Positions 8,233-17,576 of a stretch of 64,000 bases of DNA are shown piece by piece. Source of the DNA: Paenochrobactrum pullorum (GTDB lineage: Bacteria > Pseudomonadota > Alphaproteobacteria > Rhizobiales > Rhizobiaceae). The stretch's first letter is position 1; every line of letters starts with the position of its first letter. The notes below the pieces were generated by a model. It did not search any database and was not told the DNA's origin. It saw only the letters and a program-made list of their open reading frames with translations. The translations under genes were made by a program, and so were the position numbers. The DNA is taken from NCBI RefSeq assembly GCF_041929845.1, contig NZ_JBHEEH010000004.1, positions 62,001 to 126,000 on the forward strand, given 5' to 3'.

Positions 8233-9207
8233 ATGTCACAGCGTCATGCGCCAGTTATCATTATTGGCTCTGGTCCTGCCGGTTATACGGCGGCCATTTA
8301 TGCAGCGCGTGCCATGTTAAAACCTTTGATCATCACCGGCATGCAGCAGGGCGGCCAGCTGATGATCACCACGGAAGTGGAAAATTATCCAGGCTATGCC
8401 GATCCGGTTCAGGGTCCGTGGATGATGGAGCAGATGGCAAAGCAGGCCGAAAATGTCGGCGCGGAAATTGCTTATGATCTCATCACGGAAGTGAAGATTG
8501 ATCAGCGTCCATTTCAGCTGATCGGTGATTCAGGCACTGTTTACACTTGCGATGCACTGATTATCGCGACCGGTGCGCAGGCAAAATGGCTTGGTCTGGA
8601 AAGTGAACAGACCTTTATGGGGGGCGGCGTATCCGCTTGTGCAACCTGTGACGGTTTCTTCTATCGCGGCCGTGATGTTGTTGTAGTTGGTGGCGGTAAT
8701 ACTGCGGTTGAAGAAGCGCTTTATCTTTCGCATATCGCCAAATCCGTAACCCTTGTTCACCGTCGCGATTTTCTGCGTGGCGAAAAAATCCTGCATGACC
8801 GCTTGTTGAAGCGTGACAATGTGAAAGTCATCTGGAACAGTGTTGTTGATGAAATAACGGGCAATGAAGCAAAGCCGCCGGTTGGTGCAACTGTCACAGG
8901 TGTGCGTTTGAAGAATGTTCAGACGGGAGAACTGAGCGAACTTGAAACGCATGGTGTGTTTGTTGCGATCGGACATGCTCCGGCGGTGGAGCTATTTGCC
9001 GGTAAACTGAAGCAGAAGCCAAATGGCTATTTGTGGACGGCGCCGGATTCAACCGCAACCGATGTTGAGGGCGTGTTTGCAGCCGGTGATGTGGCAGATG
9101 ATGTCTATCGTCAGGCAGTAACGGCCGCAGGCCTTGGTTGTATGGCAGCTTTGGAAGCAGAACGTTGGCTGGCAGCTCAGGAAACTGTCAACGAAGCAGC
9201 CGAATAA
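8233..9207 (+). CDS. trxB: Thioredoxin-disulfide reductase
   Basis: A 324-residue flavoprotein. It uses NADPH to reduce thioredoxin. The FAD-binding motif GSGPAG sits near residue 13, the redox pair C136-A-T-C139 is in SACATCDGFFY, the NADPH site GGGNTAVEEA follows, and VFAAGDVADD closes the FAD domain. The length matches the low-molecular-weight bacterial type. The gene ends 18 bases before lsrB, and the pair is probably one transcript. This trxB-lsrB linkage is known from Sinorhizobium and Brucella relatives and fits LsrB's role in the redox response. Confidence 0.98.
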   Translation: MSQRHAPVIIIGSGPAGYTAAIYAARAMLKPLIITGMQQGGQLMITTEVENYPGYADPVQGPWMMEQMAKQAENVGAEIAYDLITEVKIDQRPFQLIGDSGTVYTCDALIIATGAQAKWLGLESEQTFMGGGVSACATCDGFFYRGRDVVVVGGGNTAVEEALYLSHIAKSVTLVHRRDFLRGEKILHDRLLKRDNVKVIWNSVVDEITGNEAKPPVGATVTGVRLKNVQTGELSELETHGVFVAIGHAPAVELFAGKLKQKPNGYLWTAPDSTATDVEGVFAAGDVADDVYRQAVTAAGLGCMAALEAERWLAAQETVNEAAE

Positions 9208-9225
9208 AATAAAAAGGGGATACAC

Positions 9226-10131
9226 GTGGTCGCTCCGCTCGACTGGGATAAATTGCGTATTTTCCATGCAGCAGCTGAGGCAGGGTCTTTTACCCACGCC
9301 GCACAGACGCTGCATTTGTCGCAATCAGCAATTTCAAGGCAAGTAAGTGCCTTGGAGCAAGATGTCGGTGTGCCGTTATTTCACCGGCATGCGCGCGGTC
9401 TTATTCTTACCGAACAGGGTGAGATTTTGTATCGCACGGCACATGATGTGCTGATGAAGCTGGAAAATGTCCGTTCGAAATTGGCTGACAGTAAAGAAAA
9501 GCCAAGCGGGCGGTTGCGCGTCACTACGACCGTTGGTCTTGGTACCGGCTGGTTGATGGAGCGTATTCAGGAATTCATCGAACTTTATCCTGATGTGCAA
9601 TTGCAGCTTATTCTCGACAATGAAGAACTGGATCTGACCATGCGCCATGCGGATTGTGCAATCCGTCTGCGCCAGCCCCAGCAGCCTGATTTAATCCAGC
9701 GCCGTTTATTTACGGTGCATATGCATGTTTATGCCTCTGCCGCTTATGTTGCCAAATATGGTAAGCTGAGCTCGCTGGAGCAACTGGATGAACATCGTAT
9801 TATCACCTTTGGTGAGATGGCACCAAGCTATCTGACCAGCCTTAACTGGCTTGAAATTGCCGGCCGCACCGATGGAAGTGAGCGGGTTTCGGCATTGCAG
9901 GTCAACAATCTGCAATCGATCCGTCGTGCGGTCGAGCGTGGTATCGGCATTGGTGTATTGCCCGATTATATGGTCGATAAAGAAGCCGGTTTGGTGCAAA
10001 TGGTGCCTGATCTGGAAGAAACGCCATCCTTTGATACATTCTTTTGTTATCCGGAAGCATTGAAAAATTCAGCCAAATTGCATGTGTTTCGTGATTTCCT
10101 CTTCTCGAAGGCACGCAACTGGGCTTACTGA
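9226..10131 (+). CDS. lsrB: LysR-type regulator LsrB/VtlR
   Basis: A 301-residue LysR-type regulator. It has an N-terminal winged helix (DWDKLRIFHAAAEAGSFTHAAQTLHLSQSAISRQVSALE split over residues about 6-45) and a periplasmic-binding-like effector domain. It matches the regulator called LsrB in Sinorhizobium and Agrobacterium (oxidative stress, envelope) and VtlR in Brucella (virulence, activation of the AbcR2 sRNA). Two cysteines are visible in the effector domain (HADCAIR and FFCYPE), candidates for redox sensing by analogy with S. meliloti LsrB. The start is a GTG with AAAAAGGGGA five bases ahead. An AbcR-like sRNA begins about 200 bases downstream, the same linkage reported in Agrobacterium. 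Confidence 0.93.
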   Translation: MVAPLDWDKLRIFHAAAEAGSFTHAAQTLHLSQSAISRQVSALEQDVGVPLFHRHARGLILTEQGEILYRTAHDVLMKLENVRSKLADSKEKPSGRLRVTTTVGLGTGWLMERIQEFIELYPDVQLQLILDNEELDLTMRHADCAIRLRQPQQPDLIQRRLFTVHMHVYASAAYVAKYGKLSSLEQLDEHRIITFGEMAPSYLTSLNWLEIAGRTDGSERVSALQVNNLQSIRRAVERGIGIGVLPDYMVDKEAGLVQMVPDLEETPSFDTFFCYPEALKNSAKLHVFRDFLFSKARNWAY

Positions 10132-10160
10132 TTGCATGAATGATGCAATGGCTCTTATCC

Positions 10161-10197
10161 AAAAGGCTTAGTCCCAATCACGGATTAAGCCTTTTTT
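10161..10197 (+). terminator. Terminator of trxB-lsrB
   Basis: AAAAGGCTTA pairs with TAAGCCTTTT and is followed by TTT, 30 bases after the lsrB stop. It separates lsrB from the downstream small RNA. Confidence 0.85.
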
Positions 10198-10327
10198 ATT
10201 TTGTGAATCTATTAAGGCATTGATATTATTGTATTTTAAAATTCCACTAAAGCTATGTGATTTATGCATGGCTGGGTTGCGATAAGGTCTGTTGTTATTG
10301 GCGGCTAATAAGTGCATATAAAGGCCA

Positions 10328-10440
10328 TCTCAGTGATGCGTTTCTCCTCCCATTTGCGCATCATGAGTGTTCCCCTCTGAAGGATTGCTTTTACGCTCCT
10401 TCAAAACTTTATAGCCGGACGTTTTGTCCGGCTTTTTTTT
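10328..10440 (+). ncRNA. abcR: AbcR-like (alpha-r15 family) small regulatory RNA
   Basis: An RNA gene of about 113 bases with three hairpins. Hairpin 1 pairs TGATGCG (10334-10340) with CGCATCA (10357-10363), extended by CTCA/TGAG. Its 16-base loop holds CUCCUCCC, an anti-Shine-Dalgarno sequence. A single-stranded linker carries a second such stretch, UUCCCCUC. Hairpin 2 pairs TGAAGGA with TCCTTCA. Hairpin 3 is a terminator, AGCCGGAC/GTCCGGCT with a T7 tail (10413-10440). A promoter-like TATAAA lies at 10317-10322. AbcR RNAs are Hfq-dependent repressors of many ABC-transporter mRNAs, and in Brucella VtlR activates one. The position beside lsrB supports the call. Only one copy is visible here, whereas Agrobacterium and Sinorhizobium have two in tandem. 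Confidence 0.85.
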
Positions 10441-10492
10441 GTCTAAATTTCTGATCTGTTTTGTAGTTGTGTTGAGGAATGTAGCCACAAAA

Positions 10493-10516
10493 AAAGGAGC
10501 CGTCAGGCTCCTTTAT
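10493..10516 (-). terminator. Terminator of aspartate aminotransferase gene
   Basis: AAAGGAGCC pairs with GGCTCCTTT around GTCA. On the minus strand it is followed by T-rich sequence, 20 bases past the aatA stop. Confidence 0.8.
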
Positions 10517-10537
10517 TATCTAGAATGCAGGCAGAGC

Positions 10538-11740
10538 TTAACGCAGGCTGGCGCAGAAACGCTGAATGCGCTTGCAGGCTTCTTCAAGCAGGTCTTCCGA
10601 TGTTGCATAGGAAATACGGAAGTTTGGTCCAAGACCAAACGCCGAACCATGCACGACGGCCACACCTTCTGCTTCAAGCAATTCAGAGACGAAATCTTCG
10701 TCAGTTTCAATGACTTTACCGGATTCAGTTTTTTTACCGATCAGGTCAGCGCAGGACGGATAAACGTAGAATGCGCCTTCCGGTGTCGGGCAGGTAATGC
10801 CTTTGGCCTGATTGAGCATTGAAACCACCAGATCACGGCGACCCTGGAAGATTGCTTTGTTCTGGGAGATAAAGTCCTGCGGGCCGTTGAGCGCTTCAAC
10901 AGCTGCCCACTGAGCCACAGAGCAAGCACCGGAGGTCTGCTGACCTTGTACCATATCCATGGCCTTGATCAGCTCCAGCGGGCCTGCGGCATAACCAATA
11001 CGCCAGCCGGTCATCGCATAGGCTTTCGACACACCATTCATGGTCAGGGTGCGGTCATAGAGTGACGGCTCAACCTGCGCAGGGGTGGTGAATTTGAAAT
11101 CGCCATAAACGAGATGCTCATACATATCGTCGGTGAGAATCCATACATGCGGATGACGCACCAGCACTTCGGTCAGGCTTTTCAACTCGGCTTCCGTGTA
11201 AGCTGCACCGGTTGGGTTGGATGGTGAGTTGAACACCAGCCATTTGGTCTTTGGGGTAATGGCTTTTTCAAGCGCATCAGCAGTCAGCTTGAAATTGTCT
11301 TCCATACGGGTGTTGACGAAAACAGGTGTGCCGCCATTCAGCGCTGCCATTTCCGGATAGCTGACCCAGTAAGGGGCAGGGACAATGACTTCGTCGCCCG
11401 GATTGAGCGTTGCCATGAATGCATTGAACAGGATCTGCTTACCGCCGGTGCCGACGATGACTTGTTCGGGCGTATAATCAAGGCCGTTTTCGCGTTTGAA
11501 CTTGCCGACAATTGCTTTGCGCAGCTCGATAATGCCTGCCACAGCGGTGTATTTGGTTTCACCACGGTTGATCGCGTCAATGGCGGCCTGTTTGATATGC
11601 ACTGGCGTATCAAAATCAGGTTCACCAGCACCAAGACCAATCACATCCTTGCCTTTAGCCTTCAGCTCGCGGGCTTTTTGGCTGACAGCAATCGTTGCTG
11701 ATGGCTTAACACGGGAAAGGGCGTCGGCAAGAAATGCCAT
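10538..11740 (-). CDS. aatA: Aspartate aminotransferase (class I/Ib, AatA type)
   Basis: A 400-residue PLP enzyme that moves an amino group between aspartate and 2-oxoglutarate. The fold-type I marks are visible: GAGEPDFDTP near residue 37, NSPSNPTGAA near 171, the PLP lysine K239 in GVSKAYAMTGWRIGY, and the C-terminal arginine in FRISYATS. Length and sequence match the rhizobial AatA group (subgroup Ib). Two in-frame ATGs, at 11746 and 11740, are possible. The second has GGAG seven bases ahead and gives the 400-residue length usual for this family. The gene is alone and converges on the AbcR RNA. Confidence 0.95.
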   Translation of the reverse strand: MAFLADALSRVKPSATIAVSQKARELKAKGKDVIGLGAGEPDFDTPVHIKQAAIDAINRGETKYTAVAGIIELRKAIVGKFKRENGLDYTPEQVIVGTGGKQILFNAFMATLNPGDEVIVPAPYWVSYPEMAALNGGTPVFVNTRMEDNFKLTADALEKAITPKTKWLVFNSPSNPTGAAYTEAELKSLTEVLVRHPHVWILTDDMYEHLVYGDFKFTTPAQVEPSLYDRTLTMNGVSKAYAMTGWRIGYAAGPLELIKAMDMVQGQQTSGACSVAQWAAVEALNGPQDFISQNKAIFQGRRDLVVSMLNQAKGITCPTPEGAFYVYPSCADLIGKKTESGKVIETDEDFVSELLEAEGVAVVHGSAFGLGPNFRISYATSEDLLEEACKRIQRFCASLR

Positions 11741-12000
11741 AATCATTCTCCTCAGTGGCAGATGAAAATTATGAAATCGCGCTTTAGCGATTTTATCATT
11801 CTGCTATGTCGCATCGGGTAACAAAGCGCAAGAAAAGCTTTGCATTTTGGTACGGAAATTTCGTCACATTTTAATTTCGGCTGGCCGAGGAATGTGAAAT
11901 TGACAGAATTGCACCTCAGCCGTCGCGCTGACTAATGTTCTACAAAATTGAAGAGCGGGACAAGTGCCGGATAGGTACAAGAAAGTTAGGCGCAAAGAAA
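11741..12000. other. Non-coding gap upstream of aatA
   Basis: This holds the aatA promoter region on the minus strand and the 3' flank of the second cold-shock gene. No further gene or repeat is visible. Confidence 0.4.
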
Positions 12001-12022
12001 AAGGCGGGTTAAAAACCCGCCT
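12001..12022 (-). terminator. Terminator of second csp gene
   Basis: AAGGCGGGTT pairs with ACCCGCCTT around AAAA, 26 bases past the cold-shock gene stop on the minus strand. Confidence 0.8.
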
Positions 12023-12048
12023 TCTTCATGAAACTCACTTGTTGCTTA

Positions 12049-12258
12049 TTAAGCAGCAACGAGATTGTCAGCCGAAGAGCGGCCTGAACGACGATCCTGA
12101 ACGATTTCGTAAGAAACCTTCTGACCTTCATCAAGGGAGTTGAGGCCAGCGCGCTGAACAGCGGAGATATGAACGAAAACGTCAGTACCGCCCTGATCAG
12201 GTTGAATGAAGCCGAAGCCCTTGGTCGTATTAAACCACTTTACAGTTCCCGTAGCCAT
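12049..12258 (-). CDS. cspA: Cold-shock domain protein (CspA family)
   Basis: A 69-residue single cold-shock domain, MATGTVKWFNTTKGFGFIQ, with RNP1 (KGFGFI) and RNP2 (VFVHIS) intact. It is an RNA/ssDNA-binding chaperone of the OB fold and is more canonical than the paralogue at 5280. The start is fixed by GGAAATTCC just upstream and by family length. The upstream interval (12259-12560) has no other gene and probably provides a long leader. Adjacent genes are unrelated. Confidence 0.96.
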   Translation of the reverse strand: MATGTVKWFNTTKGFGFIQPDQGGTDVFVHISAVQRAGLNSLDEGQKVSYEIVQDRRSGRSSADNLVAA

Positions 12259-12584
12259 GGGAAATTCCTTTGCGTAACGTATAGAGTCAAGTCCGTATGG
12301 TTTTCACACGTCCCGTGGATCGAAATTATGGATTGGAGATCGTCAGGAAGCGCGAACATGCCGCACGGGTCGCAAAGTCACTCGACCGAAAAATCGATAC
12401 ATGCCTTATACGCTATTATTTAAGAAGGCACAAGCGGGCACAAAGGCGAATAAATTGATGAAAAATCATTGATAAATCAGCAAAATAATAAAGGATTTTA
12501 AAGAAAAACCGGCTTTAGTTTAAGCTGATTTTATGGAAACGAACATGGAAAATGCCATGAGCCTTTTATAACATCATCGCCATT
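12259..12584. other. Non-coding gap between csp and carB
   Basis: No supported gene. It contains the minus-strand promoter and leader of the cold-shock gene, with an AT-rich block at 12410-12540. The carB terminator begins at 12585. Confidence 0.4.
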
Positions 12585-12617
12585 AAAAAAGCCGGTGAGG
12601 TCATCACCGGCTTTTTT
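12585..12617 (-). terminator. Terminator of carB
   Basis: AAAAAAGCCGGTGA pairs with TCACCGGCTTTTTT, ten bases past the carB stop on the minus strand. Confidence 0.88.
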
Positions 12618-12627
12618 ATTGTTACTG

Positions 12628-15600
12628 TCAAGCAGTGAAGTAATCTTGCAGCGGGCGCACTTTGAGTGAACCGGCTTTCAATGCCGCGATTGCTTCCGCG
12701 GCTGATTCTGCACCGGAAATAGTGGTGTAGTAAGGCAGTTTGTGCATCAAAGTTGCGCGACGGATTGATTTGGAATCCGACACGGCGCTGGCACTGTCCG
12801 TAGTATTGAAGACCAGATGCACCTGACGATTGCGGATTGCATCTTCAATATGCGGACGACCTTCGATAACCTTGTTGACCTTGGCAGCACTCACACCATG
12901 TTCGGCGAGGAAGCGCTGTGTGCCGCCAGTGGCAACAACACTGAAGCCGAGATCGGCAAGCTTTTTGACGGCTGGCAGAATGCGCTCTTTGTCTTCGTCA
13001 CGAACCGACACAAACACTGTACCTTCACGCGGAAGATCAACACCTGCACCAAGCTGTGCTTTGGCGAAAGCGACTGCGAAGTCGTAATCCAGGCCCATCA
13101 CTTCACCGGTCGAACGCATTTCAGGTCCGAGAAGCGTGTCGACGCCCGGGAAGCGGGCAAACGGGAACACGGCTTCTTTGACTGCAATATGCGGACGCTT
13201 CGACATATCCGGCTCGCCGCCATATGAATCAAGCGCTGATTTCAGGCTTTCACCGGCCATGATGCGGGCTGCAACCTTGGCAATCGGCGTGCCGATGGCT
13301 TTAGCCACAAACGGAACGGTACGGGATGCACGCGGGTTGACTTCGAGAACGAAGATCTGACCCTTCTGGATTGCAAACTGGACGTTCATCAGGCCGACAA
13401 CATTGAGCGCTTTGGCAAGAGCTGCGGTCTGACGCTTCAGTTCTGCAACGATTTCCGGTGTCAAAGTGTGAACCGGCAATGAACAGGCACTGTCGCCGGA
13501 GTGAATGCCAGCTTCTTCAATATGCTCCATAATACCGGAAACGTAAGTGTCGGTGCCATCGCACAGGCAATCCACATCCACCTCGATCGCATCAACCAGA
13601 TAGGTATCGAACAACAGCGGATTTTTGCCCAGCAATGTGTTGATCTGACCGGTTTTATCGTTTGGATATTTAGCCTTGATGTCTTCCGGTACCAGTTCAG
13701 GCACAGTGTCGAGCAGGTATGACTGCAGGCCGCGTTCGTCCTGAATGATCTGCATTGCACGGCCGCCAAGCACGTAAGAAGGACGGACAACCAACGGGAA
13801 GCCCAGATCACCGGCAATGAGGCGCGCCTGTTCAACCGAATAGGCAATGCCGTTTTTCGGCTGGTTGAGATCGTTTTTGATCAGCAGCTTCTGGAAGCGG
13901 TCACGATCTTCTGCAAGGTCAATTGCATCAGGCGATGTGCCCAGAATTGGAATGCCGGCTTTTTCAAGCGCTTCAGCCAGTTTCAGCGGGGTCTGACCAC
14001 CAAACTGAACGATAACGCCGTGCAATGTGCCGGCTTCCTGCTCAACACGCAGGATTTCAAGCACATCTTCAGCAGTCAGCGGCTCGAAATAGAGGCGGTC
14101 TGAAGTGTCATAGTCGGTCGAAACTGTTTCAGGGTTACAGTTGACCATGATGGCTTCATAATCAGCGTCACCCAGTGCAAAAGCGGCATGGCAGCAGCAA
14201 TAGTCGAACTCGATACCCTGACCGATACGGTTAGGGCCACCGCCAAGAATAACAACTTTCTTACGATCCGAAACGCCAGCTTCCGATGCGGTGCTACCTG
14301 CAAACGGAGTTTCATAAGTCGAATACATATAAGCAGTTGGAGACGCGAATTCGGCAGCACATGTATCAATGCGTTTGAAAACCGGATGAACCTTCAACTC
14401 GGCGCGCAGCTTGGCGATGTCGCTTGCATCCTGACCGGTGAGGCTGGCCAAACGGGCATCGGAGAAGCCCATAGCTTTCAGCATACGCAGGTTTTCAGCA
14501 TCCTGCGGTACACCATGTTCGCGCACGCGCTGTTCCATCTGAACGATTTCGGCAATCTGATCGAGGAACCAAGGGTCGATCTTGCTCGCATCATGGATCT
14601 GCTCATTGGTTAGGCCCAGACGCATGGATTGTGCGACATGGCGCAGACGATCCGGTGTCGGTGTGCCAATAGCTGCGCGGATGGCGTTCTTTTCGTCGCC
14701 GTCTTCAATGCCTGGAATGGAGATTTCGTCAAAACCGGTGAGGCCGGTTTCAAGGCCGCGCAGAGCTTTTTGCAAACTCTCCTGAAAAGTACGGCCGATA
14801 GCCATCACTTCACCAACCGATTTCATCGCAGTGGTGAGGATAGGGGATGAGCCCGGGAATTTTTCGAAAGCAAAACGCGGGATTTTGGTGACAACATAGT
14901 CAATGCTTGGTTCAAACGAAGCAGGGGTTGCGCCACCGGTAATGTCGTTGTCCAACTCGTCCAGTGTATAGCCGACAGCCAGTTTGGCTGCGACTTTCGC
15001 AATCGGGAAGCCGGTTGCTTTGGAAGCAAGAGCCGATGAACGTGACACGCGCGGGTTCATTTCAATGACAATCATACGGCCATTGGCCGGATTGATCGCA
15101 AACTGAACGTTGGAACCACCAGTTTCAACACCGATTTCACGTAAGACCGCAATCGATGCATTACGCATGATTTGGTATTCTTTATCGGTCAGCGTCAAGG
15201 CCGGTGCCACTGTGATACTGTCACCGGTGTGAACGCCCATCGGATCAACGTTTTCAATCGAGCAGATGATGATGCAGTTGTCCGCTTTATCGCGCACAAC
15301 TTCCATTTCATATTCTTTCCAGCCGAGAACGGATTCTTCGATCAGCACTTCTGTAGTTGGTGAGGCATCAAGGCCGCCTTCAATAATGTCGAAGAACTCC
15401 TGACGGTTGTAGGCAATACCGCCGCCAGTGCCGCCAAGGGTAAAGCTCGGGCGGATAATGGCCGGAAGACCGACAACATCAAGCGCTTGAGCCGCTTTCG
15501 ATAAAGCGTGACCCATATAGCGCTGTTTGCGGTCGCTTTCACCAAGCTGCCATTCGGTTTCAAGCTTGTCGAGCGCCTGATCAAGTTCATCACCTGAAAA

Positions 15601-16116
15601 GCTGGCGCGCAGTTCTGCGCGGCGGGCTTCGTGGGCTTTGCGGTCTTCTTCTTTAACTTCTGTCGCATTGGCGAGGAAAGATGTTGGTGTATCCAAACCA
15701 ATTTTTTGCATGGCTTCACGAAAGAGAGCGCGGTCTTCAGCTTTATCAATCGCTTGCGCGTCGGCACCAATCATCTCTACATTATAGCGTTCAAGGATAC
15801 CCATGCGACGCAGGGACAAAGCAGTATTGAGTGCTGTCTGGCCACCCATCGTCGGCAACAATGCGTCGGGGCGTTCTTTGGCAATGATTTTTGCCACAAC
15901 TTCCGGTGTGATCGGCTCGATATAAGTCGCATCTGCCAAATCCGGATCGGTCATGATGGTGGCCGGATTGGAGTTGACGAGGATGATGCGGTAGCCTTCC
16001 TCTTTCAGTGCTTTACAAGCTTGCGTACCTGAATAGTCAAATTCACATGCCTGACCGATAACAATAGGTCCGGCACCGATAATAAGGATAGATTTTATAT
16101 CTGTACGTTTCGGCAT
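12628..16116 (-). CDS. carB: Carbamoyl-phosphate synthase, large subunit
   Basis: A 1162-residue enzyme that makes carbamoyl phosphate from bicarbonate, glutamine-derived ammonia and two ATP, for arginine and pyrimidine synthesis. Both halves carry the synthetase pattern: an N-terminal half beginning MPKRTDIKSILIIGAGPIVIGQACEFDYSG (split motif, GAGPIVIGQ) and a second half beginning VVILGGGPNRIGQGIEFDY. Each half has an ATP-grasp domain (SFTLGGTGGG and SYVLGGRAMQ). The last 140 or so residues form the MGS-like allosteric domain (VATGGTQRFLAEHG). An insertion around residues 160-205, rich in charged residues, is typical of alphaproteobacterial CarB. carA lies 1.5 kb upstream on the same strand but is separated by an opposite-strand gene, so the two are not an operon. 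Confidence 0.98.
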   Translation of the reverse strand: MPKRTDIKSILIIGAGPIVIGQACEFDYSGTQACKALKEEGYRIILVNSNPATIMTDPDLADATYIEPITPEVVAKIIAKERPDALLPTMGGQTALNTALSLRRMGILERYNVEMIGADAQAIDKAEDRALFREAMQKIGLDTPTSFLANATEVKEEDRKAHEARRAELRASFSGDELDQALDKLETEWQLGESDRKQRYMGHALSKAAQALDVVGLPAIIRPSFTLGGTGGGIAYNRQEFFDIIEGGLDASPTTEVLIEESVLGWKEYEMEVVRDKADNCIIICSIENVDPMGVHTGDSITVAPALTLTDKEYQIMRNASIAVLREIGVETGGSNVQFAINPANGRMIVIEMNPRVSRSSALASKATGFPIAKVAAKLAVGYTLDELDNDITGGATPASFEPSIDYVVTKIPRFAFEKFPGSSPILTTAMKSVGEVMAIGRTFQESLQKALRGLETGLTGFDEISIPGIEDGDEKNAIRAAIGTPTPDRLRHVAQSMRLGLTNEQIHDASKIDPWFLDQIAEIVQMEQRVREHGVPQDAENLRMLKAMGFSDARLASLTGQDASDIAKLRAELKVHPVFKRIDTCAAEFASPTAYMYSTYETPFAGSTASEAGVSDRKKVVILGGGPNRIGQGIEFDYCCCHAAFALGDADYEAIMVNCNPETVSTDYDTSDRLYFEPLTAEDVLEILRVEQEAGTLHGVIVQFGGQTPLKLAEALEKAGIPILGTSPDAIDLAEDRDRFQKLLIKNDLNQPKNGIAYSVEQARLIAGDLGFPLVVRPSYVLGGRAMQIIQDERGLQSYLLDTVPELVPEDIKAKYPNDKTGQINTLLGKNPLLFDTYLVDAIEVDVDCLCDGTDTYVSGIMEHIEEAGIHSGDSACSLPVHTLTPEIVAELKRQTAALAKALNVVGLMNVQFAIQKGQIFVLEVNPRASRTVPFVAKAIGTPIAKVAARIMAGESLKSALDSYGGEPDMSKRPHIAVKEAVFPFARFPGVDTLLGPEMRSTGEVMGLDYDFAVAFAKAQLGAGVDLPREGTVFVSVRDEDKERILPAVKKLADLGFSVVATGGTQRFLAEHGVSAAKVNKVIEGRPHIEDAIRNRQVHLVFNTTDSASAVSDSKSIRRATLMHKLPYYTTISGAESAAEAIAALKAGSLKVRPLQDYFTA

Positions 16117-16573
16117 GGTGACATCCTATTGTTTGCTTAGCCTGCCAGAAAAGCCCGCACGGATATCCGGCGGGTTGGCGGCAATTTAAATTATTGGGCT
16201 AAGCGTGCCTTATAGGCAATGATCGCTTTAAGCGGAACCCTCTAATTTCATTTTTATGGCATTATTTTGCATGTTAGCACCATATTTTTTGCATAGCGGT
16301 GTCTGTCAGAGCAGAGGGGCGTGCGAATTTGGCAAATATGCATAAACAGCAGACGTCTTTTGTCAAAGAAAATGTGTTTCTGAATAGAATAAAGAATCTC
16401 TGTGTGATTAATAATGGGAAACACAAAATCGGTTCATTCATATTTCTTGTGCGGGAACCCTATGGCCTATGCAATCGTTGAAGATAAAAATGGGCAAGTT
16501 ACAGCTCAAAATGATCGTTTGGGCCATTTTGTGCTATAAGTTTAAAAGTTAAAGCTGAACAGGGAGTTCGCGC
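16117..16573. other. Non-coding divergent promoter region of carB and the zinc metallopeptidase gene
   Basis: 457 bases with no supported gene. A 60-codon frame at 16299-16481 lacks a ribosome-binding site and resembles nothing known. AT-rich blocks at 16240-16290 and 16370-16450 could hold promoters. I see no clear attenuator or riboswitch. Confidence 0.4.
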
Positions 16574-17503
16574 ATGCGTTGGCAAGGCCGCAGGCAAAGT
16601 GACAATGTGGAAGATCGTCGTGTGAACGGCGATAATGGTTTGGGTGGCGGCCGAGGCGGTTTTGGCGGCGGATTTGGCGGCCCCGGTTTTCGTATCGTGC
16701 GCGGCGGCGGTGTGTCCGGCATCGTCATTCTGGTGATTATGTTCTTCGTGTTGAAGGCTGTAGGTGTTGATCCGTGGGCTGTGCTTTTTAATGACGGCTC
16801 CATGCCGGCGCAAACCCAGTCACAGCAATCCGGCCGTTCTGTTGCCCAAGGCGGACAGGTGCAAAATGATGAAATGACACAGTTTGTCCGCACCATTCTG
16901 GCCGAAACCGAAGATACATGGAGCGGTATTTTTCAGTCACAGGGCGCACAATATCCGGCACCCTCGCTGGTTTTGTTTAAGGACCGCGTGAGCTCTGCCT
17001 GTGGTACTGCGTCATCGGCTTCGGGGCCGTTTTATTGTCCGGGCGACAAGAAGGTTTATATTGATCTGACTTTCTATGATGAATTGGCCAATCGTTTCCG
17101 TGCATCGGGTAATTTTGCGCAAGCCTATGTTTTGGCGCATGAAGTCGGACATCATGTGCAGAATTTGCTGGGTATTTTGCCAAAATTCAATCAGATGCGT
17201 CAGAATATGAGCGAAGTCGAAGCCAATAGAATGTCGGTTCGTGTTGAGTTGCAGGCCGATTGCTTTGCCGGTATCTGGGGCTATTACACTGAACAAAAGG
17301 GTTTGCTTGAAAGCGGTGATCTGGAAGATGCGCTGAATGCCGCCCACCAGATTGGCGATGATACCTTGCAGAAGCGCTCACAGGGCTATGTGGTGCCGGA
17401 TAGTTTCAATCACGGCACATCCGAACAACGTGCAAAATGGTTCAAACGGGGTTTTGAAACCGGCAAGCTTGATGCCTGCGATACATTCAGTGGCGCGATT
17501 TAA
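16574..17503 (+). CDS. YpfJ-type neutral zinc metallopeptidase (membrane-anchored)
   Basis: A 309-residue protein. A charged N-terminus leads into a glycine-rich tract (GGGRGGFGGGFGGPGF), then one membrane helix (VSGIVILVIMFFVLKAVGV, residues about 52-70). A metallopeptidase domain follows with HEVGHH near residue 190 (HExxH zinc site) and a downstream E in ELQADCFAGIWG as the likely third ligand. This is the YpfJ/KPN_02809 family, widespread but of unknown substrate. The domain probably faces the periplasm. The ATG at 16574 has GGAG eight bases ahead. The gene sits between carB and carA on the opposite strand and ends at a shared terminator. Confidence 0.88.
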   Translation: MRWQGRRQSDNVEDRRVNGDNGLGGGRGGFGGGFGGPGFRIVRGGGVSGIVILVIMFFVLKAVGVDPWAVLFNDGSMPAQTQSQQSGRSVAQGGQVQNDEMTQFVRTILAETEDTWSGIFQSQGAQYPAPSLVLFKDRVSSACGTASSASGPFYCPGDKKVYIDLTFYDELANRFRASGNFAQAYVLAHEVGHHVQNLLGILPKFNQMRQNMSEVEANRMSVRVELQADCFAGIWGYYTEQKGLLESGDLEDALNAAHQIGDDTLQKRSQGYVVPDSFNHGTSEQRAKWFKRGFETGKLDACDTFSGAI

Positions 17504-17522
17504 CAACGCTTCAGTTGATATG

Positions 17523-17556
17523 AAAAAGGCCGGACATGGTGTCCGGCTTTTTTTAT
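17523..17556. terminator. Bidirectional terminator between the metallopeptidase gene and carA
   Basis: AAAAAGGCCGGAC pairs with GTCCGGCTTTTTTT around ATGGT. It lies 20 bases past one stop and 20 bases past the converging carA stop. Confidence 0.88.
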
Positions 17557-17576
17557 TGTCTTGAATTTTACAGGCT

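Noticed and set aside
16299..16481. 60-codon plus-strand frame in the carB upstream gap
   Set aside because: No Shine-Dalgarno sequence and no family resemblance; likely chance in AT-rich DNA.
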